Shown here piece after piece: positions 11,401-22,457 of a stretch of 64,000 nt of DNA. Position numbers and translations under genes: made by a program. The DNA comes from Platanthera guangdongensis (Eukaryota; Streptophyta; Magnoliopsida; Asparagales; Orchidaceae), in NCBI GenBank assembly GCA_039583875.1, contig CM077162.1, positions 171,697,220 to 171,761,219 of the forward strand, given 5' to 3'. Below the pieces are notes generated by a model that ran no database searches, was not told the origin of the DNA, and saw nothing but the letters and a program-made list of their open reading frames with translations. Within the stretch, counting starts at the first letter, position 1; every line of letters starts with the position of its first letter.

Positions 11401-11651
11401 CTAGGCACAGGTCTCCCCTAGGTCTTCTATAGAGGTATGTTCAAAAAATCATACCTATGACAAGAGATGAAATAGATACAAATAATTAACAAAATGATAG
11501 TATATTTGACAAATATAACTAATACATGCTCTTTCTCACCACTAAGATGACAGAACATCCCTCAAGATAGCCAAGATTTGTCACATCCTCCTAACTTAGC
11601 CTGGCTCAAAGGAGAAAAATGAGAGTGGAGGAATTTATGTATAGCCTTCAG
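11401..11651 (-). other. intron-like spacer between duplicated host exons
   Basis: About 250 bp of AT-rich DNA with no open frame lies between copy B and copy A of the exon-like sequence. It contains GT- and AG-rich edges compatible with an intron. Nothing else was seen. Confidence 0.35.
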
Positions 11652-12088
11652 TCAGTTAACAGCTCCAAATTCCTCGAACCCTTGGAAATCCAAAATGCAA
11701 GTTGGTATGTTTAGTCCTTTAAGTGGGAAGAACAGAACTGACAAGACATATTTAATAAGAGCATTTACTTTTCTTAGCTCTAGGATTAGTGAGCTCTCCT
11801 CAACTGTGAGGTCAGATAGCTCCTGCACCAAGTCCTTATGCATGCAGTTGGATAAAGAAGTTCTCTCAAAATGAAATTCCTTTCCATGATTTGAAAGGTC
11901 CAGAATGCATGCAATGTTATTCACGATTACTCTAACATAAAAATTATCCAAAATGAAAGCATTTCTCTTGGCAGAGTACGACTTCAAAATATAATATAAT
12001 ATTAGAATATTTTCTTGAATATCAGACATACTCAATAAATCTAGAATCCTAATTTCTCGAAGAGACACTTTGGAGTCATCAGACAGGA
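11652..12088 (-). pseudogene. Host exon-like fragment, copy B, downstream part (split by E3)
   Basis: The minus-strand frame is open from the E3 insertion point to a TGA at 11652-11654. It begins SDDSKVSLREIRILDLLSM and ends GFEEFGAVN. Removing E3 joins it in frame to 35442-35376, where the exon starts after a CTAG acceptor-like site. Together they give about 165 codons without a stop. No family was recognised. The long open frame, the acceptor-like start and the existence of a paralogous copy argue for a real host exon, now disabled by insertions. It could alternatively be captured gene sequence. Confidence 0.5.
12084..12088. other. E3 target-site duplication CAGGA (left copy)
   Basis: CAGGA immediately precedes the E3 LTR at 12089 and recurs at 35376-35380 immediately after the distal LTR end. 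Confidence 0.95.
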
Positions 12089-14248
12089 TGTAACGCCCCC
12101 ACTCGTCACATGGCATATAACGGTGGGTCCGGTCGGGGCCCCACGCCATAGGTCACAGACAAGTGGCGGAATTACTTGTGGTGATCAAATTCTATTCGTG
12201 TCCTTAACCCAATCCATTCTAGCGCAGCATTTTTCAGTTGTATGAACTCAACTCCAAGAATGTGCACTAATACATAAATTCTACATTTATATATCCAAAA
12301 CCAGGAATGTATACAACCCACACACACATGGCCTTCAGGCCTTACAGATTTCTCTTTTTACACATATACAGGTTCGTACATAGGCACGCAGGCCGGCCAC
12401 ACATGAAATCCAACCACAATGCACTTGGCCTTCAAGGGCCTTAGCAGCAAGCTTTCAATCCACTCATTTCATTTCAAGCCGCAGCACCTGCAAGTAGACA
12501 TCCACCAAAGAGCGGCAAACAAAGTAACGGTCAGCTACAACTGACCAATTATAACGACCCTACCTCATGCTCGGGGCAGCGGTTCCTTCTCTGTATGCAT
12601 TTGCAAGAATAATGATAAACAAGAACAATCACACACATCAAATCACAAACGCCGACCGCAACCAGACGCTTCGTGCACTCAGGGCACCTTATGGTGTACC
12701 GGAAACCCGTGGTAACACCACCAACGCACTGTAAGTTAACGTGTTGGCTGGCCGGTCCTAGTCACCCCAACACGCATGCTGGTTGCATTCCGCCCAAACC
12801 AAGCAGAGGTACGTACCGCATGTCAAACATGAGCATTCATCCAACAGATCGACCCGCTTTTATTTCGGTGTAGCAAGTCGGGCTATCGCACGCTCCCGAA
12901 CACTGCCACCAATCGATCTCTCCATTATGCCCAGGTACAGGTTAGCCTTGCTCGTGCTCACATCGTCACTGGCGCACCGTGACGCGGGTCGGCCTTCCCT
13001 TCCTGGGTAGCCGCAGCTTCCCGCTCTCGCAGAGCAAACCACAAGGAGCTTTGCAAAGCACCCAAGATCATATCCATGGCTAGCTCACGCATGAGCATAC
13101 CATTCACACATAACATTCATTCATTCATCCAAGACAATAACATCTTTGAAACCCCACAGAGTCTTCTCCGGTTTACCCATGAACATCACCAATCCAGACT
13201 AACGGTCCAGATGTGCTTCACACAGCATGCATATGCCGTACTCTACAATTCCGGCTCTAGATGCAGACTCAACAAAGGAATCACTTCGCGAATCCACCTT
13301 TTGGTGGAGGATTCCACGCATATGCATAATGAAAGGACTTCGATGTCCAAGAAGGAGATCGTTACCCTTGAAGATTGCTTCGGTGCCATAAAGTAGCCTG
13401 ACAGACGTCACCGCCTTGACTTATCCTTCACGAATCCGCTCTCGGATCTTCATTCCGCACTCCGTAGCTCCTCCAATAGCTGGCTTTCTCTTCCTCCTTC
13501 CTTCCCTTACACTCCCCTCTTCTTGCTCTCTCTTGAAATGAGAAGAAGAAGAAAATAATGAAGAGGAAGTGTTTAAATCCCCTTTTCCCCGGCCTTAGCA
13601 ACACCTGGCTAGAGCCTATCCATTGGATCCAGGACTAGGGAATCAAACGGCTCAGAATCGTCCAGAAAGGCATAAACACGGCCGGACATGCCCTGTGACA
13701 CGCCCGTGTCACAGGCCGTGTCACTTAAGCGGAAGGCAACCGACTTACAGCCAACCAGTACACGGCCATGTGACACGCCCGTATCACAGGCCGTGTCCCA
13801 TGACACGCCTTCAGACACGCCCATGTCTGTGGCCGTGTTCATCAGGCTGCACAATCTCAAAATCACCCGAGACTCGCACGGCCCTAGGACACGCCCATGT
13901 TCCAGGCCGTGTGCACCTGGACATACCCGTGTCCCGCAACACTCCCTGGCTCAAAGTCGTCGGACTGAGTTCGTCGACCGCGCTGACACGCCCTGTGACA
14001 CGCCCGTGTCACAGGCCGTGTCCTCCATACTCGACACTCGACAATCGTCGAGCGAATTGTGTCGACCAGAGGGACACGCCCGTGTCAGTTGGGTCATGCC
14101 CGTGTCACCTGGCGTGTTCCTTCCATCGACCCAATTTCGTCGACCAGATACCCAACTCCTCAAGCTAGGCACGACACGCCCTGGGACACGCCCGTATCCC
14201 AGGCCGTGTCACCCCACCTGAAACCCACATGGACTTTGGGGTGTTACA
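12089..14248 (-). repeat. E3 3' LTR (2160 bp)
   Basis: Bounded by TGTAACGC and GTTACA, and matching 15808-16679 plus 34084-35375 over its whole length. It carries blocks shared with the E5 and E6 LTRs, including CTCGGGGC, GTGCACTCAGGGCAC and GTCTTCTCCGG. Confidence 0.93.
13679..14215. repeat. GACACGCCCGTGTC inverted-repeat array in E3 3' LTR
   Basis: Dyad units lie around a CC spacer, for example 13692-13715 and 13992-14015, each with arm CCTGTGACACG and its exact complement. A variant with CCTGGGACACG and one mismatch is at 14180-14203. On the coding strand the array lies in the first 570 bp of the LTR, i.e. in U3. Confidence 0.88.
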
Positions 14249-14263
14249 ATCCTCCCCTCCTTC
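14249..14263 (-). other. E3 polypurine tract
   Basis: The minus strand reads GAAGGAGGGGAGGAT, directly adjoining the 3' LTR. Confidence 0.85.
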
Positions 14264-14478
14264 AAAGAATTTCGGCCTCGAAATTTGGCTTTCCTCAATC
14301 AGCCACAACAAACACATCATGCGGACAATAGCACAATCACCATAACAAACACATCATTTGGACGATAGCAGAATCAAATCAAATCGCAACATAGTCATAT
14401 ATCCATCTAACCCACCATTTACATATCACAAATACAGCTACATAACATTCATATCCACACATGGAAGACGGGTCACAT

Positions 14479-15641
14479 TTATTTCCGCTCATCCGTATTA
14501 TTTTGCAGATAGCGTTTAAATTCCTCGGTAAATGCCAAATTGAAAACTCGAGGTTGCATGTCACCAAGTGCACTTTGCGGCTCTTGCACTTCCAGATTAT
14601 GCAATCGAGGCTGCGTCTGGGATGCAGATGACTCGGCCACTGCTTTACCCTTATCTTCATAAGACGCACCCGTTGTTTTCTCACTTCTAGGAGGGCCTCT
14701 TCGACAGTTAGAGGCTATATGCCCCTGTTTTCCACATTTAAAACAGGTACGTGTCTCAACACGTCTTTGTCCATAAGTTGTTTCTGACGCAACATTCGAA
14801 GAGGTTTGTTCTGCGGGCTTGAATCTCTTCTTCTCTCGTTTCTGAAAATCCAATTGTTCTGACTGCGGAACTTTGAATTCTGGCTTCTCCACCGCTAGTC
14901 TCCTCGTTTCTTGCACTCGCTTCATATCTTTCTCCAATACACGGGCTGTGTCTACCAACGCTTGGAAGCCTTGGCTCACCGAACTCGGAAGTGCCAACAT
15001 TAACTCATCCCGAAGGCCCTCATAAAAGCGATTCATCTTTCGGGCTTCCTCGGCGAAAGTAGATCTCGCATACCGCCCTAGTCTGGTAAATTCATGCAGG
15101 TAAGTATCAATATTTCTCTCTCACCCTGCACCAGACGTAAAAACTCATTCTCCATAGCAATCCGCTGGGACACTGGCACGTACTTGGCTAAAAACAAGCG
15201 GGAGAATTCTTCCATAGAAACCTCCGCTAACCCACGACCGGCCAAGTAATGCACCTCCATCTCATCCCACCATAATCTCGCATCTCCTTACAACAGAAAA
15301 GTGTCTAAAGTCACTTTCTGCTCCTCCGCTATCCTGATGGCAGTCATGATCCTCTTCACTCGAGCCAACCAATCTTCCGCCTGCGTTGGGGAAATCGCCC
15401 CGCCAAACGTAGGTGGATGAAATTCCATAAAGCTTTTCAACTGCTCATCAACAGGCTCTTGTCGAACACCAAGCTGCACAGGTACCACTGCAGGCCTTGC
15501 AGGTTGTGTCTGCAATACTGCGAGCACTGTTTCCGTCACCACCCGAATAGTCTCCGCCAAAGGAGGCGTAGGCGCTTCAACCGGTGCTACACTCTCATCA
15601 GACCGCTGGGGCTCAGACGGCCCAGCTCCACTCCTCGCCAC
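14479..15641 (-). pseudogene. gag: E3 gag (Gypsy type, CCHC knuckle), broken
   Basis: The frame starts MARSGAGPSEPQRS at 15641 and resembles the E5 gag (MTRSGVGPSE...). It shows a retrotransposon gag domain (DARLWWDEM, FLRLVQGER, MNRFYEGLRDEL) and a knuckle CFKCGKQGHIASNC. Breaks are a TAA near 15288 just before the WW motif and a one-base shift near 15115, after which the frame from 15036 is open to 14479. The product would end shortly after the knuckle, with no protease following. Proteins for reverse transcription and integration would have to come from another element, plausibly an E5-like one. Confidence 0.85.
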
Positions 15642-15792
15642 CTATCAATGTACAGAACACCAATAAGAATTCATATCATAACGGTACTGATACATTGACT
15701 AGACACTCAGGCACATCACGTGCATGACATACATTCCTAGTGGACATTCGTGAGTTCAATTCTATTCTCTCCTCCCAAACAATCTCAACCTG

Positions 15793-15804
15793 GCTCTGAT
15801 ACCA
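15793..15804 (-). other. E3 primer binding site (initiator Met tRNA)
   Basis: The minus strand reads TGGTATCAGAGC, three bases from the 5' LTR end at 15808. Confidence 0.92.
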
Positions 15805-15807
15805 CTT

Positions 15808-16679
15808 TGTAACGCCCCCACTCGTCACATGGCATATAACGGTGGGTCCGGCCGGGGCCCCACGCCATAGGTCACAGACAAGTGGCGGAATTACTTATGG
15901 TGATCAAATTATATTCGTGTCCTTAACCCAATCCATTCTAGCGCAGCATTTTTCAGTTGTACGAACTCAACTCCATGAATGTTCACTAATACATAAATTC
16001 CACATTTATATATCCAAAACCAGGAATGTATACAACCCACACACACATGGCCTTCAGGCCTTACAGGTTTGTCTTTTTACACATATACAGGTTCGTACAT
16101 CGGCACGCAGGCTGGCCACACATGAAATCCAACCACGATGCACTTGTCCTTCAAGGGCCTTAGCAGTAAGATTTTAATCCACTCATTTCATTTCAAGCCG
16201 CAGCACCTGCAAGTAGACATCCACCAAAGAGCGGCAAACAAAGTAACGGTCAGCTACAGGTGACCAATTATAACGACCCTACCCCATGCCCGGGGCAGCG
16301 GTTCCTTCCCTGTATGCATTTGCAAGAATAATAGCTAACAAGCACAATCACACACATCAAATCACAAATGCCGACCGCAGCCAGACGCTTCGTGCACTCA
16401 GGGCACCTTACGGTGGACCGGAAACCCATGGTAACACCACCAACGCACGGTAATTAACGTGTTGGCTGGCCGGTCCTAGTCACCCCAACACGCATGCTGG
16501 TTGCATTCCGCCCAAACCAAGCAGAGGTACGTACCGCATGGAAAACATGAGCATTCATCCAACAGATCGACCCGCTTTTATTTCGGTGTAGCAAGTCGGG
16601 CTATCGCACGCTCCCGAACACTGCCACCAATCGATCTCTCCATCATGCCCAGGTACAGGTTACCCTTGCCCGTGCTCAC
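15808..16679 (-). repeat. E3 5' LTR, proximal part (split by E4)
   Basis: Matches 12089-12960 of the other LTR. Continuity with 34084-35375 is restored when E4 and one copy of CTCAC are removed. Confidence 0.93.
16675..16679. other. E4 target-site duplication CTCAC (left copy)
   Basis: CTCAC precedes E4 at 16680 and recurs at 34084-34088 directly after it. The intact E3 3' LTR has CTCAC once at the equivalent place. Confidence 0.95.
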
Positions 16680-16858
16680 TGTTGGAGTCACCATGATGAT
16701 CTGGAAGTGATCAAACATGTAATCTCACTGCCAACGCGATATGAGCCTACAGGGTCGCACATATGAGATGTGGAGAAGTTGGACGATTGACTGTGTTGGT
16801 AAAGGTTGCCAATCACCGACCTGAATGGGGTCATGGGCAAAGTGTTGCCTTAAAGGAT

Positions 16859-17236
16859 CGTCGAGTTGGGCAAATGTTGCCTTGGAGGGCTGGTTAGGAT
16901 TGTCGTCCGAGGGTCGATGACATTCGTCGAGAGTTGTCTTCTGTTTCCCGCCGATCGGCGAGATTCATCTTTGATTCTCTCCGATCGACGAGAATCGTCG
17001 AGAATCAATATGTTGATTCTCGACGATCGATGACTTCGACATGTATCATCGACCGCGGCTCGACGATCGACGAGTTCGACGAGTATCGTCGAGCGCGGCT
17101 CGACGATCGGCGAGAATCGTCGAGTATTGTACTCCGATTCTCGCCGATCGTTGGTGATACTCGTCGACTGATTCTTGCCGAACCTGCTCAGTGATTCTCG
17201 CCGATTGTCGCTGATTCTCACCGATTGATACTCGCC
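16859..17236. repeat. TCGACGA / GATTCTCGCCGAT repeat field in E4 5' LTR
   Basis: Dense alternating direct and inverted copies of GATTCTCGCCGATCG, TCGACGATCGACGAG and variants fill most of the U3, ending about 65 bp before the TATA box. The 3' LTR has the same field at about 33104-33487. Confidence 0.85.
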
Positions 17237-17301
17237 GATTCTGAACCCTATTTTCGGGTGGTCTGCGGATAGCGAAGTTTCTAAGTCTTTTATGTCTTTG
17301 G

Positions 17302-17309
17302 TATAAAAG
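17302..17309 (+). promoter_or_regulatory. E4 LTR TATA box
   Basis: TATAAAAG in the context GGTATAAAAGGG. The 3' LTR copy is at 33548-33555. It lies just after the palindromic field. Confidence 0.7.
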
Positions 17310-17491
17310 GGATACTTAGGGTTTCTCGGCACTTAAGCTTTGAGCTCGCGATTTTCTCCTGTAGCAGATCGAAACCCGCGACGGAAAGAGTTCCGCTCGT
17401 TCGCTCCGCCGATCTCTTTGGGTTTTTCTAGATGTTTTATCTTCCGCTGCGTGCACAAGCGTTGTGCCATCCTCGTAGAGAAACCCAACAG

Positions 17492-17503
17492 TGGTATCAG
17501 AGC
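17492..17503 (+). other. E4 primer binding site (initiator Met tRNA)
   Basis: TGGTATCAGAGC, one base after the 5' LTR end. Confidence 0.93.
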
Positions 17504-18469
17504 GAGGTTTCGGCCATGACTGTTGTTTTGGAAGTTGTGTTATTCCAGTGCATGTAAACCTAGGGATTTAGAAGTGTTCTAAATGTCTAGATTTAGTCTT
17601 GGCACCTCGCCAAGAACGACTGGAATTTCGGTGGAATTTCTAAGTGTTAGAAATTGTGATCTCCTTAGCAGTAACCATCCCTCGATTTTGTTTTGGATTT
17701 TGAATCCAACAAAGAGAGATGAGCTTGTCTACTGCTTTAAGTTGAGCTGTCTTTGCCTTTGTCCAATGCATGTAGATCTGAGGATTTGGAAGTTTCCGGA
17801 GATTCAGATTTATCCCTTCCTTCTATCAATTGTTGATGGTGTTAGGATGTGCACATAAGAGATGCATGTGGTTTATTATTGTTTTTCTTTGGATGTGCAC
17901 ATTGATCAAATGTTGATCATGGTTAAATGTTAACCTATAATCAAAATCCCTTCATCAAATATTAAGTGTTCGGATGCCTTCCGATGGATGACACTCTTCC
18001 TGCCTCGATCGATGAAGTGTGGGCTTGCCAAAGCAAGGTGCATTAATCTATCTTGGTAAGGGTGCGAGCGGATAATTGTGATATCCCACTGTCGACATCG
18101 GGTCCAACTTAACTAGGTGACCTCAAAGGTTGAGTGCCTAGAGGCATAGGGTTGGCATGCACCATATGATGGATGCGAATAAGGAGTTATTCACCAACCA
18201 TACAAGAATTGCATGAGGATGCAATTGGCAAGCGTTGCCTACCTACATAATCGCATCATGAGAGGAACGCCAAAGCGGACTCATAGTGTTGGTGAAATAC
18301 GGATCTTGTCCACTAACAGAGTAGCTCGCATGAACTCTCCGAATTGTTAGTGAGGGCTATCATTTCGAATAAAATAGTGAGAGTATTTTTAATTGAAGTC
18401 CAAATTAAAATAAATTGTATTTGAAATTTTGGTACTGATTTTATTCTGCATAAATTCTTGTAGAATTCC
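17504..18469 (+). other. E4 untranslated leader
   Basis: About 970 bp between primer binding site and gag ATG. It has no long open frame and no recognisable repeat or hairpin family. Confidence 0.6.
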
Positions 18470-19330
18470 ATGGCAAACGTTGCGCACTCCACGTTGTCTC
18501 TGAGAGCCATCCTTGAGAAGGATAAGCTCAGCGGGACAAATTACATGGACTGGTATAGGAACCTGAGAATTGTTCTCAGGCAGGAGCGAAATCTCTATGT
18601 CTTGGAAGAAGAAGCCCCCGAGGTGCCGACCGGGAACTCTTCCCGTGCTGAGAAAGATACTTATAAGAAGTATACTGACGATGCTTTGGATGTCGAGTGC
18701 CTTATGCTTGCCACTATGAACTCTGAGCTTCAGAAGCAACATGTGAACATGGGGTGCAAGGAAATTGACGAGCATCTCAAGAAAATGTTTCAAGGGCAGG
18801 CTCATCAAGAGAGGTTCGACATCACGAAAGCGTTGTTTCAGTGCAAGATGTGAGTTCGAGACTCAGTAGGGACTCACGTACTCAAGATGATTGGGTATAT
18901 AGAGAACCTTGAAAGGCTGGGTTTTCCTCTTGGTCAAGAGTTGGCCACGGATCTGATCCTGCAATCGTTGCCGGACAGTTATGAGCAGTTCGTCTTGAAC
19001 TACAACATGAATGAGATAGACAAGACACTGCCCGAACTCCTAGGCATGTTGAGAACTGCTGAAATCAACATGAAGAAGGCCAAGCCTGCCAGCCCCATAC
19101 TGATGGTGCATAAGGGCAAGGGCAAAGCCAAGGGTTCCAAGAAGACGAAGGTGGGACCTAAGTCATATCTTGAGCCCAAGTCTTCAGCACTGATGAAAAA
19201 GAAAAGCACGGTGAAGGAAGGGAAATGCCACCACTGTGGCAAGGCTGGTCATTGGCGGAGGAACTGTCCTTCGTACATTGAGGGTCTGCAGAAATTGAGG
19301 GGAGGTATGACTTCCGCTTCAAATGTTTAC
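18470..19330 (+). pseudogene. gag: E4 gag with CCHC knuckle, one nonsense codon
   Basis: The ATG at 18470 begins MANVAHSTLSLRAILEKDKLSG. The UBN2-type gag region (NYMDWYRNLRIVLRQERNLYVLEEEAP) is followed by an in-frame TGA at 18851-18853, and the same frame then continues (MIGYIENLERLGFPLG...). A Lys-rich stretch precedes the knuckle CHHCGKAGHWRRNC, starting near 19226. The frame continues directly into protease, as expected for a Copia gag-pol polyprotein. The division at 19330 is approximate. Confidence 0.87.
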
Positions 19331-22300
19331 GTTATAGAGATAAACCTTTCTGCTCCTTCATCTTGGGTATTGGATACCGGATGTGGTTCTCACATTTGTA
19401 CAAATGTGCAGGAACTGGGAAGGAGAAGATTGCTGAGTAAAGGGGAGGTGGACCTCCGCGTCGGCAATGAAGCAAGAGTTGCTGCTGTAGCCGTAGGGGT
19501 TTATCGTCTTTCTTTGCCCAGTGGGCTTGTAATAGAACTAGATAACTATTATTTTGTTCCAGCGATAACTAGAAACATTATATCTATTTCATGTTTGAAC
19601 ATGATTGGATTTTCTTTTATAATTAAGAACAATTGTTGTTCTATATTTAAGAATGATGTTTGTTATGCTGTAGCCTAATTGTTTAATGGTCTTTATGTTT
19701 TGAACTTGGACCATCTGATCTGTAATGTAGAAAACAATAAAAGACTAAGAACAAATGACTCAAACCCTACGTATCTCTGGCATTGTCGTTTGGGTCATAT
19801 CAACGAGAAGCGCATATCCAAGCTCCATAGAGATGGACTTTTGGACTCATTTGATTATGAATCATTTGAGCGATGCGAATCTTGTTTGTTAGGCAAGATG
19901 ACTAAAGCTCCTTTCACTGGTTATACTGAGAGGGCTGAGGATCTTTTGGGTATTGTACATAGTGATGTATGCGGACCCATGAGTTCCATGGCTAGAGGTG
20001 GGTATTTCTACTTTGTTACATTTACTGATGATTTCAGTAGATACGGATATGTGTATCTTATGAAGTGCAAATCCGAGACCTTTGAAAAGTTCAAAGAGTT
20101 CAAGAATGAAGTAGAAAACCAGTTGGGTAAAAGGGTTAAAGCATTCTGATCTGATCGAGGTGGCGAATACCTGAGTCATGAGTTCCGTGATCATCTGAAA
20201 GAGTGTGGTATTGTATCACAGCTCACTCCACCTAGAACACCACAACATAATGGCGTGTCTGAGAGGAGAAATCGTACTCTGTTAGACATGGTACGTTCGA
20301 TGATGAGTCATGCAGACTTGCCTGTTTCCTTTTGGGGTTTTGCTTTAGAGACTGCTGCAATGACATTGAGTCGCGCTCCAACGAAAACGGTTCTGAAGAC
20401 ACCATATGAGATATGGACTGGGAAGTGTCCTAGTATGTCGTTCATTAAAATTTGGGGCTGTGAGGCATACATGAGACGTCAAATGCCTGACAAGCTGGAA
20501 CCCAAATCGGATAAATGTTATCTGGTGGGATATCCTAAGGAAACGAAAGGGTATTACTTTTACTTACCGTCTGAGGGCAAAGTGTTTGTCACAAGGACTG
20601 GTGTCTTCTTGGAGAAAGAGTTCTTATCAAGAAAGACTGAAAAGGTAGAGCTTGAAGAAGTTCAAGAACCACATATAGTGAATGAACCGGAATTGGATTC
20701 TGAGACAGGACTACAAGATGTTGTAGCTAGAGAACCTGCTCAGGGAACACAAGTCCTACGTAGATCTGGTAGACCAAGGTTTGAGCCTGAGAGATATGGA
20801 TTTCTCGTGTCTCAAATAGGTAATGTGTTGCTTATGGATCATGATGATGAACCAGCAACCTACCAAGAGGCTATGAATGGACCGGACTTCGACAAATGGC
20901 TTGAGGCTATGAAATCCGAAATGGACTCCATATATGCAAACCAAGTTTGGAACTTGGTGGAACCACCTGAAGGGGTACGACCCATAGGGTGCAAGTGGGT
21001 CTTCAAGAAGAAGACCGACATGGATGGGAATGTACAGACATTCAAAGGGCGACTGGTGGCTAAGGGTTTCAAGCAAATTCATGGTATTGACTATGATGAG
21101 ACATTTTCCCCTGTTGCCATGGTAAAGTCATTAGGATATTGCTTGCTATTGCTGCATATTATGACTACGAGATCTGGCAGATGGATGTCAAAATGGCTTT
21201 CCTTAATGGAAACCTCCTTGAGGAAGTGTACATGACACAACCCGAGGGTTTTGTATCCCCAGATGAAGCCACTAAAATATGCAAGCTGAATAAGTCCATT
21301 TATGGACTGAAACAGGCCTCTCGAAGTTGGAATCTTCGTTTTGATGAGAAAATCAAAGAGTTTGGTTTCATCAAGAATGAAGATGAGCCTTGTGTTTACA
21401 AGTGAATCAGTGGGAGCCTTGTGTTTACAAGTGAATCAGTGGGAGCATTGTTGTCTTCCTGATATTGTATGTAGATGACATACTGTTGATTGGGAACGAC
21501 ATTCTTACCCTGAAAGTTGTTAAGAACAACCTAGGGAACTGCTTTTCAATGAAGGACTTGGGTGAAGCGACTTATATACTCGGTATTAAGATCTATAGAG
21601 ATAGATCGAAGAAGTTGCTGGGTTTGACCCAGAGTACGTACATCGAAAAGGTGTTGAAGCGGTTCAACATGCTTGAGTCCAAGAAAGGATTTTTGCCCAT
21701 GTCTCATGGTGTGAATCTCTCTAAGGACCAGTGTCCAAAGTCTTGTGAAGATAAGGACCGCATGAAGTTGATTCCATATGCTTCGGCAATTGGATCAATC
21801 ATGTACGCGATGTTATGTACTCGACCCGATGTCTCCTTTGCTTTGAGCATGACTAGCAGGTATCAGTCAGACCCCGGTGAGTGTCACTGGATTGTAGTCA
21901 AGAATGTCCTGAAGTACTTGAGAAGAACTAAGGACGTGTTCTTGGTGTATGGTGGAGAGGAAGAGCTCGTTGTAAGTGGTTACACGGATGCTAGCTTCCA
22001 AACTGATCGAGACGACTCCAAGTCTCAGTCAGGTTTTGTGTTTTGCCTGAATGGAGGAGCTGTGAGCTGGAAGAGTTCCAAGCAAGAGACAGTTGCTGAT
22101 TCTACAACAGAGGCCGAGTATATCGCAGCAGCTAATGCGGAGAAGGAGGCTGTATGGATTAGGAAATTCATCGGCGAGCTTGATGTAGTTCCTAGCATTG
22201 TTGGTCCTGTAGTTCTCTACTGTGATAACAATGGTGCAATTGCACAATCTAAGGAACCTAGATCCCATCAGCGCTCCAAGCACATACTCTGGCGGTTTCA

Positions 22301-22457
22301 TCTTATTCGTGAGATTGTCGAACGAGGAGATGTAAACATTTGCAGAGTGCCGACTGAGGAGAATATTGCGGATCCGCTGACAAAGCCTCTCGTGCAGAGA
22401 AAGCATGATGGTCATACTAGATCGATGGGTATACGATACCTAAATGATCAACTCTAG
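19331..22457 (+). pseudogene. pol: E4 pol: protease, integrase, RT, RNase H (Copia order), broken
   Basis: The protease shows WVLDTGCGSHIC (near 19373). The pre-integrase domain has HCRLGHIN...CESCLLGKM and the integrase core has FTDDFSRYGYV, SDRGGEYLS and PPRTPQHNGVSERRNRT. The RT has MDVKMAFLNGNLLEEVYM and YVDDILLIGN, and the RNase H has GYTDASFQTD and TTEAEYIAA. It ends at a natural stop after ADPLTKPL...IRYLNDQL. Breaks are TAA at 19676-19678, TGA at 20147-20149 in the catalytic SDRGGEY region (a CGA to TGA type change), a one-base loss near 21130, and a 29-bp tandem duplication at about 21386-21443 that shifts the RT frame immediately before YVDD. Confidence 0.9.
21386..21443 (+). repeat. 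29-bp tandem duplication inside E4 RT
   Basis: The block beginning AGCCTTGTGTTTACAAG is present twice head to tail. Being 29 bp it shifts the reading frame. Confidence 0.88.

Larger units (their letters stand above)
16680..17490 (+). repeat. E4 5' LTR (811 bp, deletion form)
   Basis: Identical in layout to the 3' LTR except that a 347-bp block (33658-34004 in the 3' copy) is missing at about 17409, at a short ATC repeat. The 3' end is AAACCCAACA, followed by the primer binding site. Confidence 0.93.

Noticed and set aside
16934..17332. Arg/Ser-rich ORFs on both strands of the E4 LTR
   Set aside because: Produced by the TCGACGA/GATTCTCGCCGAT repeats. Frames on opposite strands overlap completely.
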